This document shows, one piece after another, positions 22,567 to 31,087 of a DNA stretch of 64,000 bases. This stretch comes from Pseudomonas putida. Its GTDB lineage: Bacteria > Pseudomonadota > Gammaproteobacteria > Pseudomonadales > Pseudomonadaceae. Made by a program: the position numbers and the translations under genes. Location: the NCBI RefSeq assembly GCF_002025705.1, contig NZ_CP018846.1, positions 4,517,501 through 4,581,500 on the forward strand, read 5' to 3'. Each line of letters opens with the position of its first letter. Position 1 is the stretch's first letter. The notes beneath the pieces were generated by a model. It saw nothing but the letters and a program-made list of their open reading frames with translations, had not been told where the DNA came from and did not search any database.

Positions 22567-23304
22567 TTACTCAGCAGCAGGTGCAGCCGCTTCTTCAGCG
22601 TAGACTTCGGTGCCGCCGGCAACGTTGTTGCGGCCGCGGATGACGGCGTCAGCCATCGAAGTCATGTACAGCTCGATAGCGCGGATGGCGTCATCGTTAC
22701 CTGGGATAACGAAGTCAACGCCTTCTGGGCTGCTGTTGGTATCGACAACGCCGATAACCGGGATGCCCAGCTTGTTGGCTTCAGTGATAGCAATGCGCTC
22801 GTGGTCAACGTCGATCACGAACAGGGCATCAGGCAGGCCGCCCATGTCCTTGATACCACCCAGGCTGCGGTCCAGCTTTTCCAGATCGCGCGAACGCATC
22901 AGGGCTTCTTTCTTGGTCAGCTTGGCGAAGGTGCCATCTTCGGCCTGGGTTTCCAGGTCGCGCAGACGCTTGATCGAAGCACGGATGGTCTTGTAGTTGG
23001 TCAGCATGCCGCCCAACCAACGGTGGTCAACGTATGGCGAACCTGCACGAGCAGCTTGCTCGGCAACGATCTTGCCGGCGGAACGCTTGGTGCCGACGAA
23101 CAGGATCTTGTTCTTGCCCTGGGCCAGGCGCTCTACGAACGACAGAGCGTCGTTGAACATCGGCAGGGTTTTTTCCAGGTTGATGATGTGGATCTTGTTA
23201 CGCGCGCCGAAAATGTACTTGCCCATTTTCGGGTTCCAGTAACGGGTCTGGTGGCCGAAGTGCACACCGGCCTTCAGCATATCGCGCATGTTGACTTGGG
23301 ACAT
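22567..23304 (-). CDS. rpsB: 30S ribosomal protein S2
   Basis: Small-subunit ribosomal protein that joins late in assembly and binds with S1. The 245-aa sequence (MSQVNMRDMLKAGVHFGHQTRYWNPKM, with the GTKRSAGKIVAEQA and MLTNYKTIRASIKRL regions) is clear. It is the first gene of the long minus-strand block and diverges from map. A leader of about 135 bases upstream carries palindromes (see separate entry). Confidence 0.98.
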   Translation of the reverse strand: MSQVNMRDMLKAGVHFGHQTRYWNPKMGKYIFGARNKIHIINLEKTLPMFNDALSFVERLAQGKNKILFVGTKRSAGKIVAEQAARAGSPYVDHRWLGGMLTNYKTIRASIKRLRDLETQAEDGTFAKLTKKEALMRSRDLEKLDRSLGGIKDMGGLPDALFVIDVDHERIAITEANKLGIPVIGVVDTNSSPEGVDFVIPGNDDAIRAIELYMTSMADAVIRGRNNVAGGTEVYAEEAAAPAAE

Positions 23305-23446
23305 GATAGTTCCTTGATAAGTCGGGTTGGGCCTCCACGTATCCCAATGACCAACCCGCGAATCATTCGATCCGGGGCACCCAGGTCATCGTGTCGACAC
23401 GTGTGTGGGTTTGGAGCTGACGGGGTCGACCCCGAAAGCGGCGCAT
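23305..23446 (-). promoter_or_regulatory. rpsB mRNA leader with two palindromes
   Basis: The rpsB transcript predicted from the promoter at 23447-23475 would have a leader of about 135 bases. It contains two perfect 12-base palindromes, CGTGTCGACACG (23390-23401) and GGGGTCGACCCC (23422-23433), both centred on GTCGAC. In gammaproteobacteria, S2 is known to repress rpsB through a structured leader; that this leader does so is an inference. No gene was seen in the 346-base gap 23305-23650. Confidence 0.5.
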
Positions 23447-23475
23447 TTTATACCACAGACCGCGAGCGAACGGAA
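23447..23475 (-). promoter_or_regulatory. Candidate sigma-70 promoter of rpsB
   Basis: Reading the minus strand, TTCCGT (23470-23475) and TATAAA (23447-23452) are separated by exactly 17 bases. The -10 is good and the -35 weak. The position, about 140 bases upstream of the rpsB ATG, fits a ribosomal protein promoter with a regulatory leader. Confidence 0.5.
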
Positions 23476-23650
23476 CCCGGTTCAAGTTGCGTCCGTCAGC
23501 AGTTTTTGCAGCACCCTGGCAAACAGGCCAGAATGCCTTCTATAGACCGCAGCATGGCCGCCTTTATCCCGACAGAAGGCCGCCCTGCTCTGCTAGAATC
23601 CGGCCTTTCCCGTTTGTTCGCGCCGCCTGCGGCGCCGTAGAGAGCCTGTA

Positions 23651-24433
23651 ATGACCGTCACCATCAAGACTGCAGAAGACATCGAGAAGATGCGCATCGC
23701 CGGCCGCCTGGCCGCCGAGGTGCTGGAAATGATCGAAGAACACGTCAAGCCCGGTGTCACCACCGAAGAGCTCGACCGCCTGTGCCACGACTACATCGTC
23801 AACGTCCAGCAGGCCATCCCGGCGCCCCTCAACTACAAGGGCTACCCGAAGTCGATCTGCACCTCGATCAACCATGTGGTCTGCCACGGCATCCCCAACG
23901 ACAAGCCGCTCAAGGACGGTGACACGCTCAACATCGATGTCACCGTGATCAAGGACGGCTACCACGGCGATACCAGCCGCATGTTCCACGTCGGTACCGT
24001 ACCGGTCTGGGCCGAGCGCCTGTCCAAGGTCACCCAGGAATGCATGTACAAGGCCATTGAACTGGTCAAGCCGGGCTGCCGCCTGGGCGATATCGGTGAA
24101 GTGATCCAGAAGCACGCCGAGAAGAACGGTTTCTCGGTGGTGCGCGAGTTCTGTGGCCATGGCATCGGCAAGGTGTTCCATGAAGAGCCGCAGATCCTCC
24201 ACTACGGCCGCGCCGGCACCGGCATGGAACTCAAAGAGGGCATGACCTTCACCATCGAGCCGATGATCAACCAGGGCAAGGCCGACACCAAGGTGCTGGG
24301 CGATGGCTGGACCGCCATCACCAAGGATCGCAAGCTCTCGGCCCAGTGGGAACACACCCTGGTGGTCACGGCCACCGGTTACGAGATCTTCACCCTGCGC
24401 AAGGACGACACCATCCCGCGCACCTCGGCCTGA
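23651..24433 (+). CDS. map: Methionine aminopeptidase, type I
   Basis: Removes the initiator methionine from nascent proteins. The 260-aa enzyme shows the full set of metal ligands: DVTVIKDGYHGDTSR (two Asp), GHGIGKVFHEEPQ (His), IEPMI (Glu) and QWEHTLVV (Glu). A GAGAG site lies just upstream of the ATG. It diverges from rpsB, a widely conserved arrangement, and is followed 39 bases later by glnD. Confidence 0.98.
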   Translation: MTVTIKTAEDIEKMRIAGRLAAEVLEMIEEHVKPGVTTEELDRLCHDYIVNVQQAIPAPLNYKGYPKSICTSINHVVCHGIPNDKPLKDGDTLNIDVTVIKDGYHGDTSRMFHVGTVPVWAERLSKVTQECMYKAIELVKPGCRLGDIGEVIQKHAEKNGFSVVREFCGHGIGKVFHEEPQILHYGRAGTGMELKEGMTFTIEPMINQGKADTKVLGDGWTAITKDRKLSAQWEHTLVVTATGYEIFTLRKDDTIPRTSA

Positions 24434-24472
24434 TTGCACCCAAGGCAACCCTCCAGACAGGAACGCGACGCG

Positions 24473-27175
24473 ATGCCACAGGTGGATCCCGAGCTGTTCG
24501 ACCGCGGCCAGTTCCAGGCGGAACTGGCCCTCAAGGCGAGCCCCATTGCCGCCTTCAAGAAAGCCATCCGCCAGGCCGGCGAAGTGCTCGACAAGCGTTT
24601 TCGCACGGGTGGCGAAATCCGCCCGCTGATCGAAGCCCGCGCCTGGCTCGTCGACAATATCCTGCAACAGGCCTGGAACCAGTTCGACTGGGGCGACTCC
24701 AGTGGTATCGCCCTGGTCGCGGTTGGCGGCTATGGCCGCGGTGAGCTGCACCCGCATTCGGACATCGACCTGCTGATCCTGCTCGGCGCCGCCGAGCACG
24801 AGCAGTACCGCGAGGCCATCGAGCGCTTCCTCACCCTGCTCTGGGACATCGGTCTGGAAGTCGGCCAAAGCGTGCGTACCGTCGGCGAATGCGCCGAACA
24901 GGCCCGCGCCGACCTGACGGTGATCACCAACCTGATGGAAAGCCGCACCATTGCCGGCCCCGAAGACCTGCGCCAGCGCATGCTCGAGGTGACCAGCACC
25001 ACTTACATGTGGCCGAGCAAGGAGTTCTTCCTGGCCAAGCGCGCCGAACTCAAGGCCCGCCACCACAAGTACAACGACACCGAGTACAACCTCGAGCCCA
25101 ACGTCAAAGGCTCACCGGGTGGCCTGCGCGACATCCAGACGGTGCTCTGGGTGGCCCGCCGCCAGTACGGCACCCTGAACCTGCACGCCCTGGCTGGCGA
25201 AGGCTTTTTGCTGGAAAGCGAGAACGAACTGCTGGCCTCGTCCCAGGACTTCCTGTGGAAGGTGCGCTACGCCCTGCACATGCTCGCCGGCCGCGCCGAG
25301 GACCGCCTGCTGTTCGACCACCAGCGCAGCATCGCCGCGCTGCTTGGTTACAGCGACGACAACCCCAAGCGCGCCATCGAACAGTTCATGCAGCAGTACT
25401 ACCGGGTGGTGATGAGCATCAGCCAGTTGTGCGACCTGATCATCCAGCACTTCGAAGAAGTCATCCTCGCCGATGACGACAGCGGCACCACCCAACCGCT
25501 TAACGCACGCTTCCGCCTGCACGACGGATATATCGAAGCGGTCAACCCGAACGTGTTCAAGCGCACCCCGTTCGCCATGCTGGAGATCTTCGTGCTGATG
25601 GCCCAGCACCCGGAGATCAAGGGCGTGCGCGCCGACACCGTGCGCCTGCTGCGCGAGCACCGGCACCTGATCGACGACACCTTCCGCAACGATATCCGCA
25701 ACACCAGCCTGTTCATCGAACTGTTCAAATGCGAGATCGGCATCCACCGCAACCTGCGGCGGATGAACCGGTACGGCATCCTTGGCCGCTATCTGCCGGA
25801 GTTCGGCCTGATCGTCGGGCAGATGCAGCACGACCTGTTCCACATCTACACGGTCGATGCGCACACCCTCAACCTCATCAAGCACCTGCGCAAGCTGCAG
25901 TACACGCCGGTGTCCGAAAAATTCCCGCTGGCCAGCAAACTCATGGGCCGCCTGCCCAAGCCCGAGCTGATCTACCTGGCCGGCCTGTACCACGATATCG
26001 GCAAGGGCCGCCAGGGCGACCACTCCGAGATCGGCGCGGTGGATGCGCAGAAGTTCTGCGAACGCCACCAGCTTCCCGCCTGGGACAGCCGGCTGATCGT
26101 CTGGCTGGTGCAGAACCACCTGGTGATGTCGACCACGGCGCAGCGCAAGGACCTGTCCGACCCGCAGGTGATCAACGATTTCGCCCTGCACGTGGGCGAC
26201 GAGACACGCCTGGACTACCTCTACGTGCTGACCGTGGCCGACATCAACGCCACCAACCCCAGCCTGTGGAACTCCTGGCGCGCCAGCCTGCTGCGCCAGC
26301 TCTACACCGAGACCAAGCGCGCCCTGCGCCGCGGCCTGGAAAACCCGCTGGACCGTGAGGAGCAGATCCGCCAGACCCAATCGGCCGCACTGGACATCCT
26401 CGTGCGCGAGGGCACCGACCCGGACGATGTCGAGCAGTTGTGGTCGCAATTGGGCGATGACTACTTCCTCAAGCACAACGCCGCCGACGTGGCCTGGCAC
26501 AGTGACGCCATCCTCCAGCAACCGGCGGATGGCGGGCCGCTGGTGCTGATCAAGGAAACCACCCAACGCGAATTCGAAGGCGGCACGCAGATCTTCATCT
26601 ACGCGCCCGACCAGCACGATTTCTTCGCCGTGACCGTGGCCGCCATGTCGCAGTTGAACCTGAACATCCATGATGCGCGGATCATCACTTCGAGCAGCCA
26701 GTTCACCCTCGACACCTATATCGTGCTCGACAACGACGGCGGCTCGATCGGCGACAACCCGCAGCGGGTCAAGCAGATCCGCGACGGCCTGACCGAAGCG
26801 CTGCGCAACCCCGAGGATTACCCGACCATCATCCAGCGCCGGGTGCCGCGCCAGCTCAAGCACTTCAACTTCCCGCCGCAGGTGACCATCCTCAACGACG
26901 CCCAGCGCCCGGTGACCATCCTCGAGATCACCGCACCAGACCGCCCCGGCCTGCTGGCGCGGATCGGGCGGATCTTCCTGGAGTTCGACCTGTCGCTGCA
27001 GAACGCCAAGATCGCCACCCTCGGCGAGCGGGTGGAGGACGTGTTCTTCATCACCGATGCCGACAACCAGCCGCTGTCCGACCCGCAGCTGTGCAGCCGC
27101 CTGCAGGAAGCCATCGTGCAGCAGCTGCAGGCCGGCCAGGCCAGCGATGCCAGCCCGACCCGCGTGACTTTTTAA
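24473..27175 (+). CDS. glnD: Bifunctional [protein-PII] uridylyltransferase/uridylyl-removing enzyme
   Basis: Nitrogen sensor that adds UMP to PII proteins when glutamine is low and removes it when glutamine is high. The 900-aa protein has the nucleotidyltransferase motif GGYGRGELHPHSDIDLLIL near residue 85, an HD hydrolase domain with HDIGKGRQGDHSEIG near residue 505, and two C-terminal ACT domains (about 705-780 and 815-890) that bind glutamine. The ATG at 24473 gives MPQVDPELFDRGQFQ; a 13-codon upstream extension is open but unlikely. It lies between map and dapC. Confidence 0.97.
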   Translation: MPQVDPELFDRGQFQAELALKASPIAAFKKAIRQAGEVLDKRFRTGGEIRPLIEARAWLVDNILQQAWNQFDWGDSSGIALVAVGGYGRGELHPHSDIDLLILLGAAEHEQYREAIERFLTLLWDIGLEVGQSVRTVGECAEQARADLTVITNLMESRTIAGPEDLRQRMLEVTSTTYMWPSKEFFLAKRAELKARHHKYNDTEYNLEPNVKGSPGGLRDIQTVLWVARRQYGTLNLHALAGEGFLLESENELLASSQDFLWKVRYALHMLAGRAEDRLLFDHQRSIAALLGYSDDNPKRAIEQFMQQYYRVVMSISQLCDLIIQHFEEVILADDDSGTTQPLNARFRLHDGYIEAVNPNVFKRTPFAMLEIFVLMAQHPEIKGVRADTVRLLREHRHLIDDTFRNDIRNTSLFIELFKCEIGIHRNLRRMNRYGILGRYLPEFGLIVGQMQHDLFHIYTVDAHTLNLIKHLRKLQYTPVSEKFPLASKLMGRLPKPELIYLAGLYHDIGKGRQGDHSEIGAVDAQKFCERHQLPAWDSRLIVWLVQNHLVMSTTAQRKDLSDPQVINDFALHVGDETRLDYLYVLTVADINATNPSLWNSWRASLLRQLYTETKRALRRGLENPLDREEQIRQTQSAALDILVREGTDPDDVEQLWSQLGDDYFLKHNAADVAWHSDAILQQPADGGPLVLIKETTQREFEGGTQIFIYAPDQHDFFAVTVAAMSQLNLNIHDARIITSSSQFTLDTYIVLDNDGGSIGDNPQRVKQIRDGLTEALRNPEDYPTIIQRRVPRQLKHFNFPPQVTILNDAQRPVTILEITAPDRPGLLARIGRIFLEFDLSLQNAKIATLGERVEDVFFITDADNQPLSDPQLCSRLQEAIVQQLQAGQASDASPTRVTF

Positions 27176-27205
27176 CGATTAGACGATTGACGAGACCTTG
27201 CGCCG

Positions 27206-28402
27206 ATGAACCATGCCTTGACCCAGCTCCAGCCCTACCCGTTCGAGAAACTGCGCGCCCTGCTGGGCACCGTGAAGCCAGCGGCGGACAAACGTGCCAT
27301 CGCCCTGTCGATCGGTGAGCCAAAGCACGAATCGCCGGCGTTCGTCGCCCAGGCCATGGCCGACAACCTCGACAAGCTGGCGGTGTACCCGAGCACCATC
27401 GGCCTGCCAGCCCTGCGCCAGGCTATCGGCCAGTGGTGCGAGCGCCGCTTCGGTGTGCCAGCTGGCTGGCTGGATGCCGACCGCCACATCCTGCCGGTCA
27501 ATGGTACCCGTGAGGCGCTGTTTGCCTTCACCCAGGCCGTAGTCAACCGCGCCGATGACGGCCTGGTGGTCAGCCCCAACCCGTTCTACCAGATCTACGA
27601 AGGCGCAGCCCTGCTGGCCGGTGCCACCCCGCACTACCTGCCATGCCTGGAAGACAACGGCTTCAACCCGGACTTCGATGCCGTGCCAGCGGAAATCTGG
27701 AAGCGTTGCCAGATCCTGTTCCTGTGTTCGCCAGGCAACCCGACCGGTGCGCTGGTGCCGATGGACACCCTGAAGAAGCTGATTGCCCTGGCTGACGAGC
27801 ACGACTTCGTGATCGCCGCCGACGAGTGCTACAGCGAGCTGTACTTCGACGAAGACGCACCACCACCGGGCCTGCTGAGCGCCTGCGCCGAACTGGGCCG
27901 CAGCGATTTCAAACGGTGCGTGGTGTTCCACAGCCTGTCCAAGCGCTCCAACCTGCCAGGCCTGCGTTCGGGCTTCGTCGCCGGTGATGCATCGATCATC
28001 AAGCCATTCCTGCTGTACCGCACCTATCACGGCTGCGCCATGCCGGTGCAAACCCAGCTGGCCAGCATCGCTGCCTGGCAGGACGAAGCACACGTGCGCG
28101 AAAACCGTGACCAGTACCGCGCCAAGTACGATGCCGTGCTGGATATCCTGCAGCCAGTGATGGACGTACAGCGGCCGGATGGCAGCTTCTACCTGTGGGC
28201 CAAGGTGCCAGGCTGCGATGCCGAATTCACCCGCGACCTGTTCGAGGCCCAGCATGTGACCGTGGTGCCAGGGTCGTACCTGTCGCGTGAAGTCGACGGC
28301 GTCAACCCGGGGGCCGGCCGGGTGCGCATGGCGCTGGTTGCACCGCTGGCCGAGTGCATCGAAGCCGCCGAGCGGATTCGCGCCTTCCTGCAGAGTCGCT
28401 GA
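27206..28402 (+). CDS. dapC: Succinyldiaminopimelate transaminase
   Basis: PLP enzyme converting N-succinyl-2-amino-6-ketopimelate to N-succinyl-L,L-diaminopimelate with glutamate, in the succinylase branch of lysine/DAP synthesis. The 398-aa class I/II aminotransferase has the internal-aldimine lysine in HSLSKRSNLPGLRSGF and the conserved CSPGNPTGA loop. It lies 30 bases after glnD. The other succinylase genes, dapD and dapE, are nearby, which supports this role over generic aspartate aminotransferase. Confidence 0.92.
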   Translation: MNHALTQLQPYPFEKLRALLGTVKPAADKRAIALSIGEPKHESPAFVAQAMADNLDKLAVYPSTIGLPALRQAIGQWCERRFGVPAGWLDADRHILPVNGTREALFAFTQAVVNRADDGLVVSPNPFYQIYEGAALLAGATPHYLPCLEDNGFNPDFDAVPAEIWKRCQILFLCSPGNPTGALVPMDTLKKLIALADEHDFVIAADECYSELYFDEDAPPPGLLSACAELGRSDFKRCVVFHSLSKRSNLPGLRSGFVAGDASIIKPFLLYRTYHGCAMPVQTQLASIAAWQDEAHVRENRDQYRAKYDAVLDILQPVMDVQRPDGSFYLWAKVPGCDAEFTRDLFEAQHVTVVPGSYLSREVDGVNPGAGRVRMALVAPLAECIEAAERIRAFLQSR

Positions 28403-28410
28403 TTGAATCT

Positions 28411-28505
28411 GGGGGCGCTTTGCGCCCCTTTCGCGACACAAGGCCGCTCCTACAGATGATCGCAGTTTCCTGTAGGAGCGGCCCGAAAGGGCTGCAAAGC
28501 AGCCC
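28411..28505. repeat. REPIN between dapC and the antiporter gene
   Basis: Inverted REP units: GGCGCTTTGCGCC followed by TTCGCGACACAAGGCCGCTC on the left, and TGTAGGAGCGGCCCGAAAGG with GGGCTGCAAAGCAGCCC on the right. It sits between two convergent genes, where it may act as a two-way terminator. Confidence 0.87.
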
Positions 28506-28512
28506 CTGCGGT

Positions 28513-30159
28513 CTATCTGACCTGCCCCAGGTTGGCTTCACTCATATCCAGCTCACCTAATACCTGCCTGACCACCTCATCCCCGACCAGGTGCTGGCGA
28601 TGCAGGTTATACAGCTCCAGCCGCTGCGCCCGCAGTGCACGCAAGCGCAAGCGCCGCTCCAGCAAGTCCATCTGTTCGGCCAGGGCCCGTGCCTCGGCCG
28701 TATCGTTGTAGCTGTCCAGCTCATCCCGATATTCGGCCATCAACCGCGCCTTGAGCTCCGTGGCCAAGGTGGCCTGGGCCGCATCCTGAGGCGCGCTGGC
28801 GTCGATCACTTCTTCAGCCTCAAGCGCGTGGATCGCCGCCTCGGCCGTACGTCGCCATGCTTCCTGCACTTCCTGATGCAGCCGTTCGTCCGGGCTCTTG
28901 GTGACCCCGCGCAGCAACAGCGGCAAGGCAATACAGGCACTGATCAACGACAGCAGGATCACCCCGGCCGCGATGAAAATCAGCAGGTCACGCTCGGGGA
29001 AGGCCTTGCCCGCACCCATCAGCAGCGGTATCGACATCACACCCGCCAGGGTCACCGCCCCACGCACGCCTCCCAGCGTCATCAGCCAGCAAGAGCGCGC
29101 GGTGGGCATCAGCACCAGCGCCGGCTTGCCGCGCCAGCGGCGCACCACGCCGATCGCACGCCAGATACTCTGCACCCAGACAAAGCGCAGCAGAATCAAC
29201 GCAGCGAAAATCGCCAGCACATCCAGACAGCGCCAGGCCAGGGTCGGCCACACAGTGGCCTCATGGCTGACCACGGCCTTGATGATGTCTGGCAGCTGCA
29301 AGCCCAATAGCAGGAAGATCAGACCGTTGAAAGCGAACTCCAGCAGCGACCAGACACTGCGGTTGAGCAGACGGGTGCTGGTCTGGCGCGGCAACAGGTC
29401 CAGCCAGCTCTGCATCATGCCGGCGGCTACCGCCGAGAGAATGCCCGACACACCAAGACGCTCAGCCAGCACATAAGCGGCAAACGGCAACAGCAGCATG
29501 AAAACCACGTGGGTGGCCGGGTCATCCCAGCCACGGGCGATCATCCAGGCGCGCAAGCGGCCAATCAGCCAGCTCAGTGCAACGCCCACAGCCAAGCCGC
29601 CGAGGGCGACCAGGACGAAACTGAAGCTGGCATCGGCCAGCGAAAACGCCCCGGTAATGGCCGCAGCCAGTGCAAACTTGAACGTCACCAGGCCGGAGGC
29701 ATCGTTCATCAGCGCCTCGCCTTGCAGCATGTGCATCAGCGGGGTCGGCAAGCGATCCTGGCTGATGGCCGATACCGCCACGGCGTCGGTGGGCGACAGC
29801 ACGGCGGCCAGTGCGAAGGCCACCGGCAGCGGGATGCTCGGCAGCAGCCAGTGGATGAAGTAACCCGCGCCGACCACGGTGAACAGCACCAGCCCCACGG
29901 CCAGCGCCACCACGGGCCCACGGATGCGCCACAGCTCGCGCTTGGGAATGCGCCAGCCGTCGGCGAACAGCAGCGGCGGCAGGAACAGGAACAGGAACAA
30001 TTCGGGGTCCAGGGCCACATGCAGGCCCAGGGTCGGCCAGGCCAGCAGTGCACCAGCGGCGATCTGCACCAATGGCAGCGGCAACGGGATCAAGCGCCCG
30101 ACCAGTTTCGACAGGCTTACCAGCGTCAGCAGGATGAGGACGGTGTAGGCGGACTGCAT
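28513..30159 (-). CDS. Na+/H+ antiporter, CPA1 family
   Basis: Cation/proton exchanger of the inner membrane. The 548-aa protein has about 12 hydrophobic helices over residues 1-410, including the conserved core segments FLPPLLFADGWRIP, LSPTDAVAVSAI (ion-site Asp) and GEALMNDASGLVTF, followed by a hydrophilic C-terminal tail of about 130 residues (EEVIDASAPQDAAQATLATELK) that is probably cytoplasmic. This is the YjcE/NhaP-like architecture. It is a single gene convergent with dapC. Ion preference (Na, K, Li) cannot be read from the sequence. Confidence 0.88.
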   Translation of the reverse strand: MQSAYTVLILLTLVSLSKLVGRLIPLPLPLVQIAAGALLAWPTLGLHVALDPELFLFLFLPPLLFADGWRIPKRELWRIRGPVVALAVGLVLFTVVGAGYFIHWLLPSIPLPVAFALAAVLSPTDAVAVSAISQDRLPTPLMHMLQGEALMNDASGLVTFKFALAAAITGAFSLADASFSFVLVALGGLAVGVALSWLIGRLRAWMIARGWDDPATHVVFMLLLPFAAYVLAERLGVSGILSAVAAGMMQSWLDLLPRQTSTRLLNRSVWSLLEFAFNGLIFLLLGLQLPDIIKAVVSHEATVWPTLAWRCLDVLAIFAALILLRFVWVQSIWRAIGVVRRWRGKPALVLMPTARSCWLMTLGGVRGAVTLAGVMSIPLLMGAGKAFPERDLLIFIAAGVILLSLISACIALPLLLRGVTKSPDERLHQEVQEAWRRTAEAAIHALEAEEVIDASAPQDAAQATLATELKARLMAEYRDELDSYNDTAEARALAEQMDLLERRLRLRALRAQRLELYNLHRQHLVGDEVVRQVLGELDMSEANLGQVR

Positions 30160-30708
30160 CCGTGAAGGCTTCCTTTGTGAACCAAAAACTACAGCGGGGG
30201 GCGAGAGATCGCCATTGAAACAATATGTTAGCGAGGTATGGCGAAACGAGGCCGCTGCACGATAGTCGCAGGTGGTGGATGAATATGTAACACGATGATA
30301 CTTGGAGGGGTTACCGGGTTTGAGCTTGTAGAAGCTGAAGGGGCATGCCTGGGAGATTGTTGACGTGCTGAGATCAAGCGCCGCCCGCGCGGCGCATCGC
30401 GGATGAATCCGCTCCTACATCTGTTGCAACGTGGCCATGCCTGTGAGGCCATGGTTGTCAGCCCTGCTCGTAGGGCTCAAGACATGCGCCAGGGCTGGCA
30501 ACCATGGCGTGACAGGTTCGGCACGTTGCAACAGATGTAGGAGCGGATTCATCCGCGATGCGCCGCGCGGGCGGCGCACGGATTCACAGGCACCAAAAGT
30601 CGCAAGACATGCACACCCCGTGGCGCTCACCCAATCGTTCCCGCATAATCCCGCGACTGACATTCGGAAATGGAGAGATTGGGGCAGCCTGTGGCCTCAA
30701 TGTACACA
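30160..30708. other. Intergenic region holding a long palindromic element
   Basis: No credible gene was found here. Bases 30160-30360 show nothing recognisable. Bases 30378-30577 are the first copy of the long palindromic element described separately. The remainder up to the ArsC-like gene should hold its promoter. Short reading frames over the element (containing CRSGFIRDAPRGRR) are repeat-derived and not considered genes. Confidence 0.7.
30378..30577 (+). repeat. Long palindromic element, copy A
   Basis: Perfect 56-base inverted arms (30378-30433 and 30522-30577) flank an 88-base spacer that is itself partly self-complementary (CCATGGTTGTCAGCCCTG against CAGGGCTGGCAACCATGG). The arms contain the REP-like core GGATGAATCCGCTCCTACAT. 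A second copy occurs at 61613-61835 in the opposite orientation, and its spacer reverse complement is nearly the same, so the element has a direction. The strand given here is arbitrary. It carries no credible gene. Confidence 0.9.
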
Positions 30709-31056
30709 ATGACCTATACGCTCTACGGCATCAAAGCCTGTGACACCATGAAAAAAGCGCGTACCTGGCTCGAAGAAAAAGCCATCGCCTACGAATTCCA
30801 CGACTACAAGGCCCAAGGCATCGACCGCGACAGCCTCAACCGCTGGTGCGACGAACACGGCTGGGAAGTCATCCTCAACCGTGCCGGCACCACCTTCCGC
30901 AAGCTCGACGACGCCAGCAAGGCCGACCTCGACCAGGCCAAGGCCGTCGAACTGATGCACGCCCAGCCGTCGATGATCAAGCGCCCGGTGCTCGACCTGG
31001 GCGGTCGCACCCTGGTCGGCTTCAAGCCCGACCTGTACGCCGCCGCGCTGGCCTGA
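30709..31056 (+). CDS. ArsC/Spx-family (YffB-like) reductase
   Basis: A small thioredoxin-fold protein of the ArsC/Spx family. The 115-aa product begins MTYTLYGIKACDTMKKARTWLEE, with the single N-terminal Cys where ArsC has its catalytic Cys, and ends with RPVLDLGGRTLVGFKPD, the family's cis-Pro region (KRPVL). Arsenate reduction is not established for this subgroup, and no ars genes are adjacent. Start choice is uncertain: ATGs at 30700 and 30670 are also in frame and no clear ribosome binding site decides. It precedes dapD by 31 bases. Confidence 0.82.
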   Translation: MTYTLYGIKACDTMKKARTWLEEKAIAYEFHDYKAQGIDRDSLNRWCDEHGWEVILNRAGTTFRKLDDASKADLDQAKAVELMHAQPSMIKRPVLDLGGRTLVGFKPDLYAAALA

Positions 31057-31087
31057 GCGCCCACCCTATTTCGCACGAGGTAATCAC

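Noticed and set aside
23564..25066. A 500-codon minus-strand frame antisense to map and glnD
   Set aside because: Covers two clear plus-strand genes, with no motif of its own.
30228..30712. Small frames over palindromic element A containing the peptide CRSGFIRDAPRGRR
   Set aside because: The same peptide appears in frames over element B (61542-62045 and 61394-61984), so it is simply the translation of the repeat arms.
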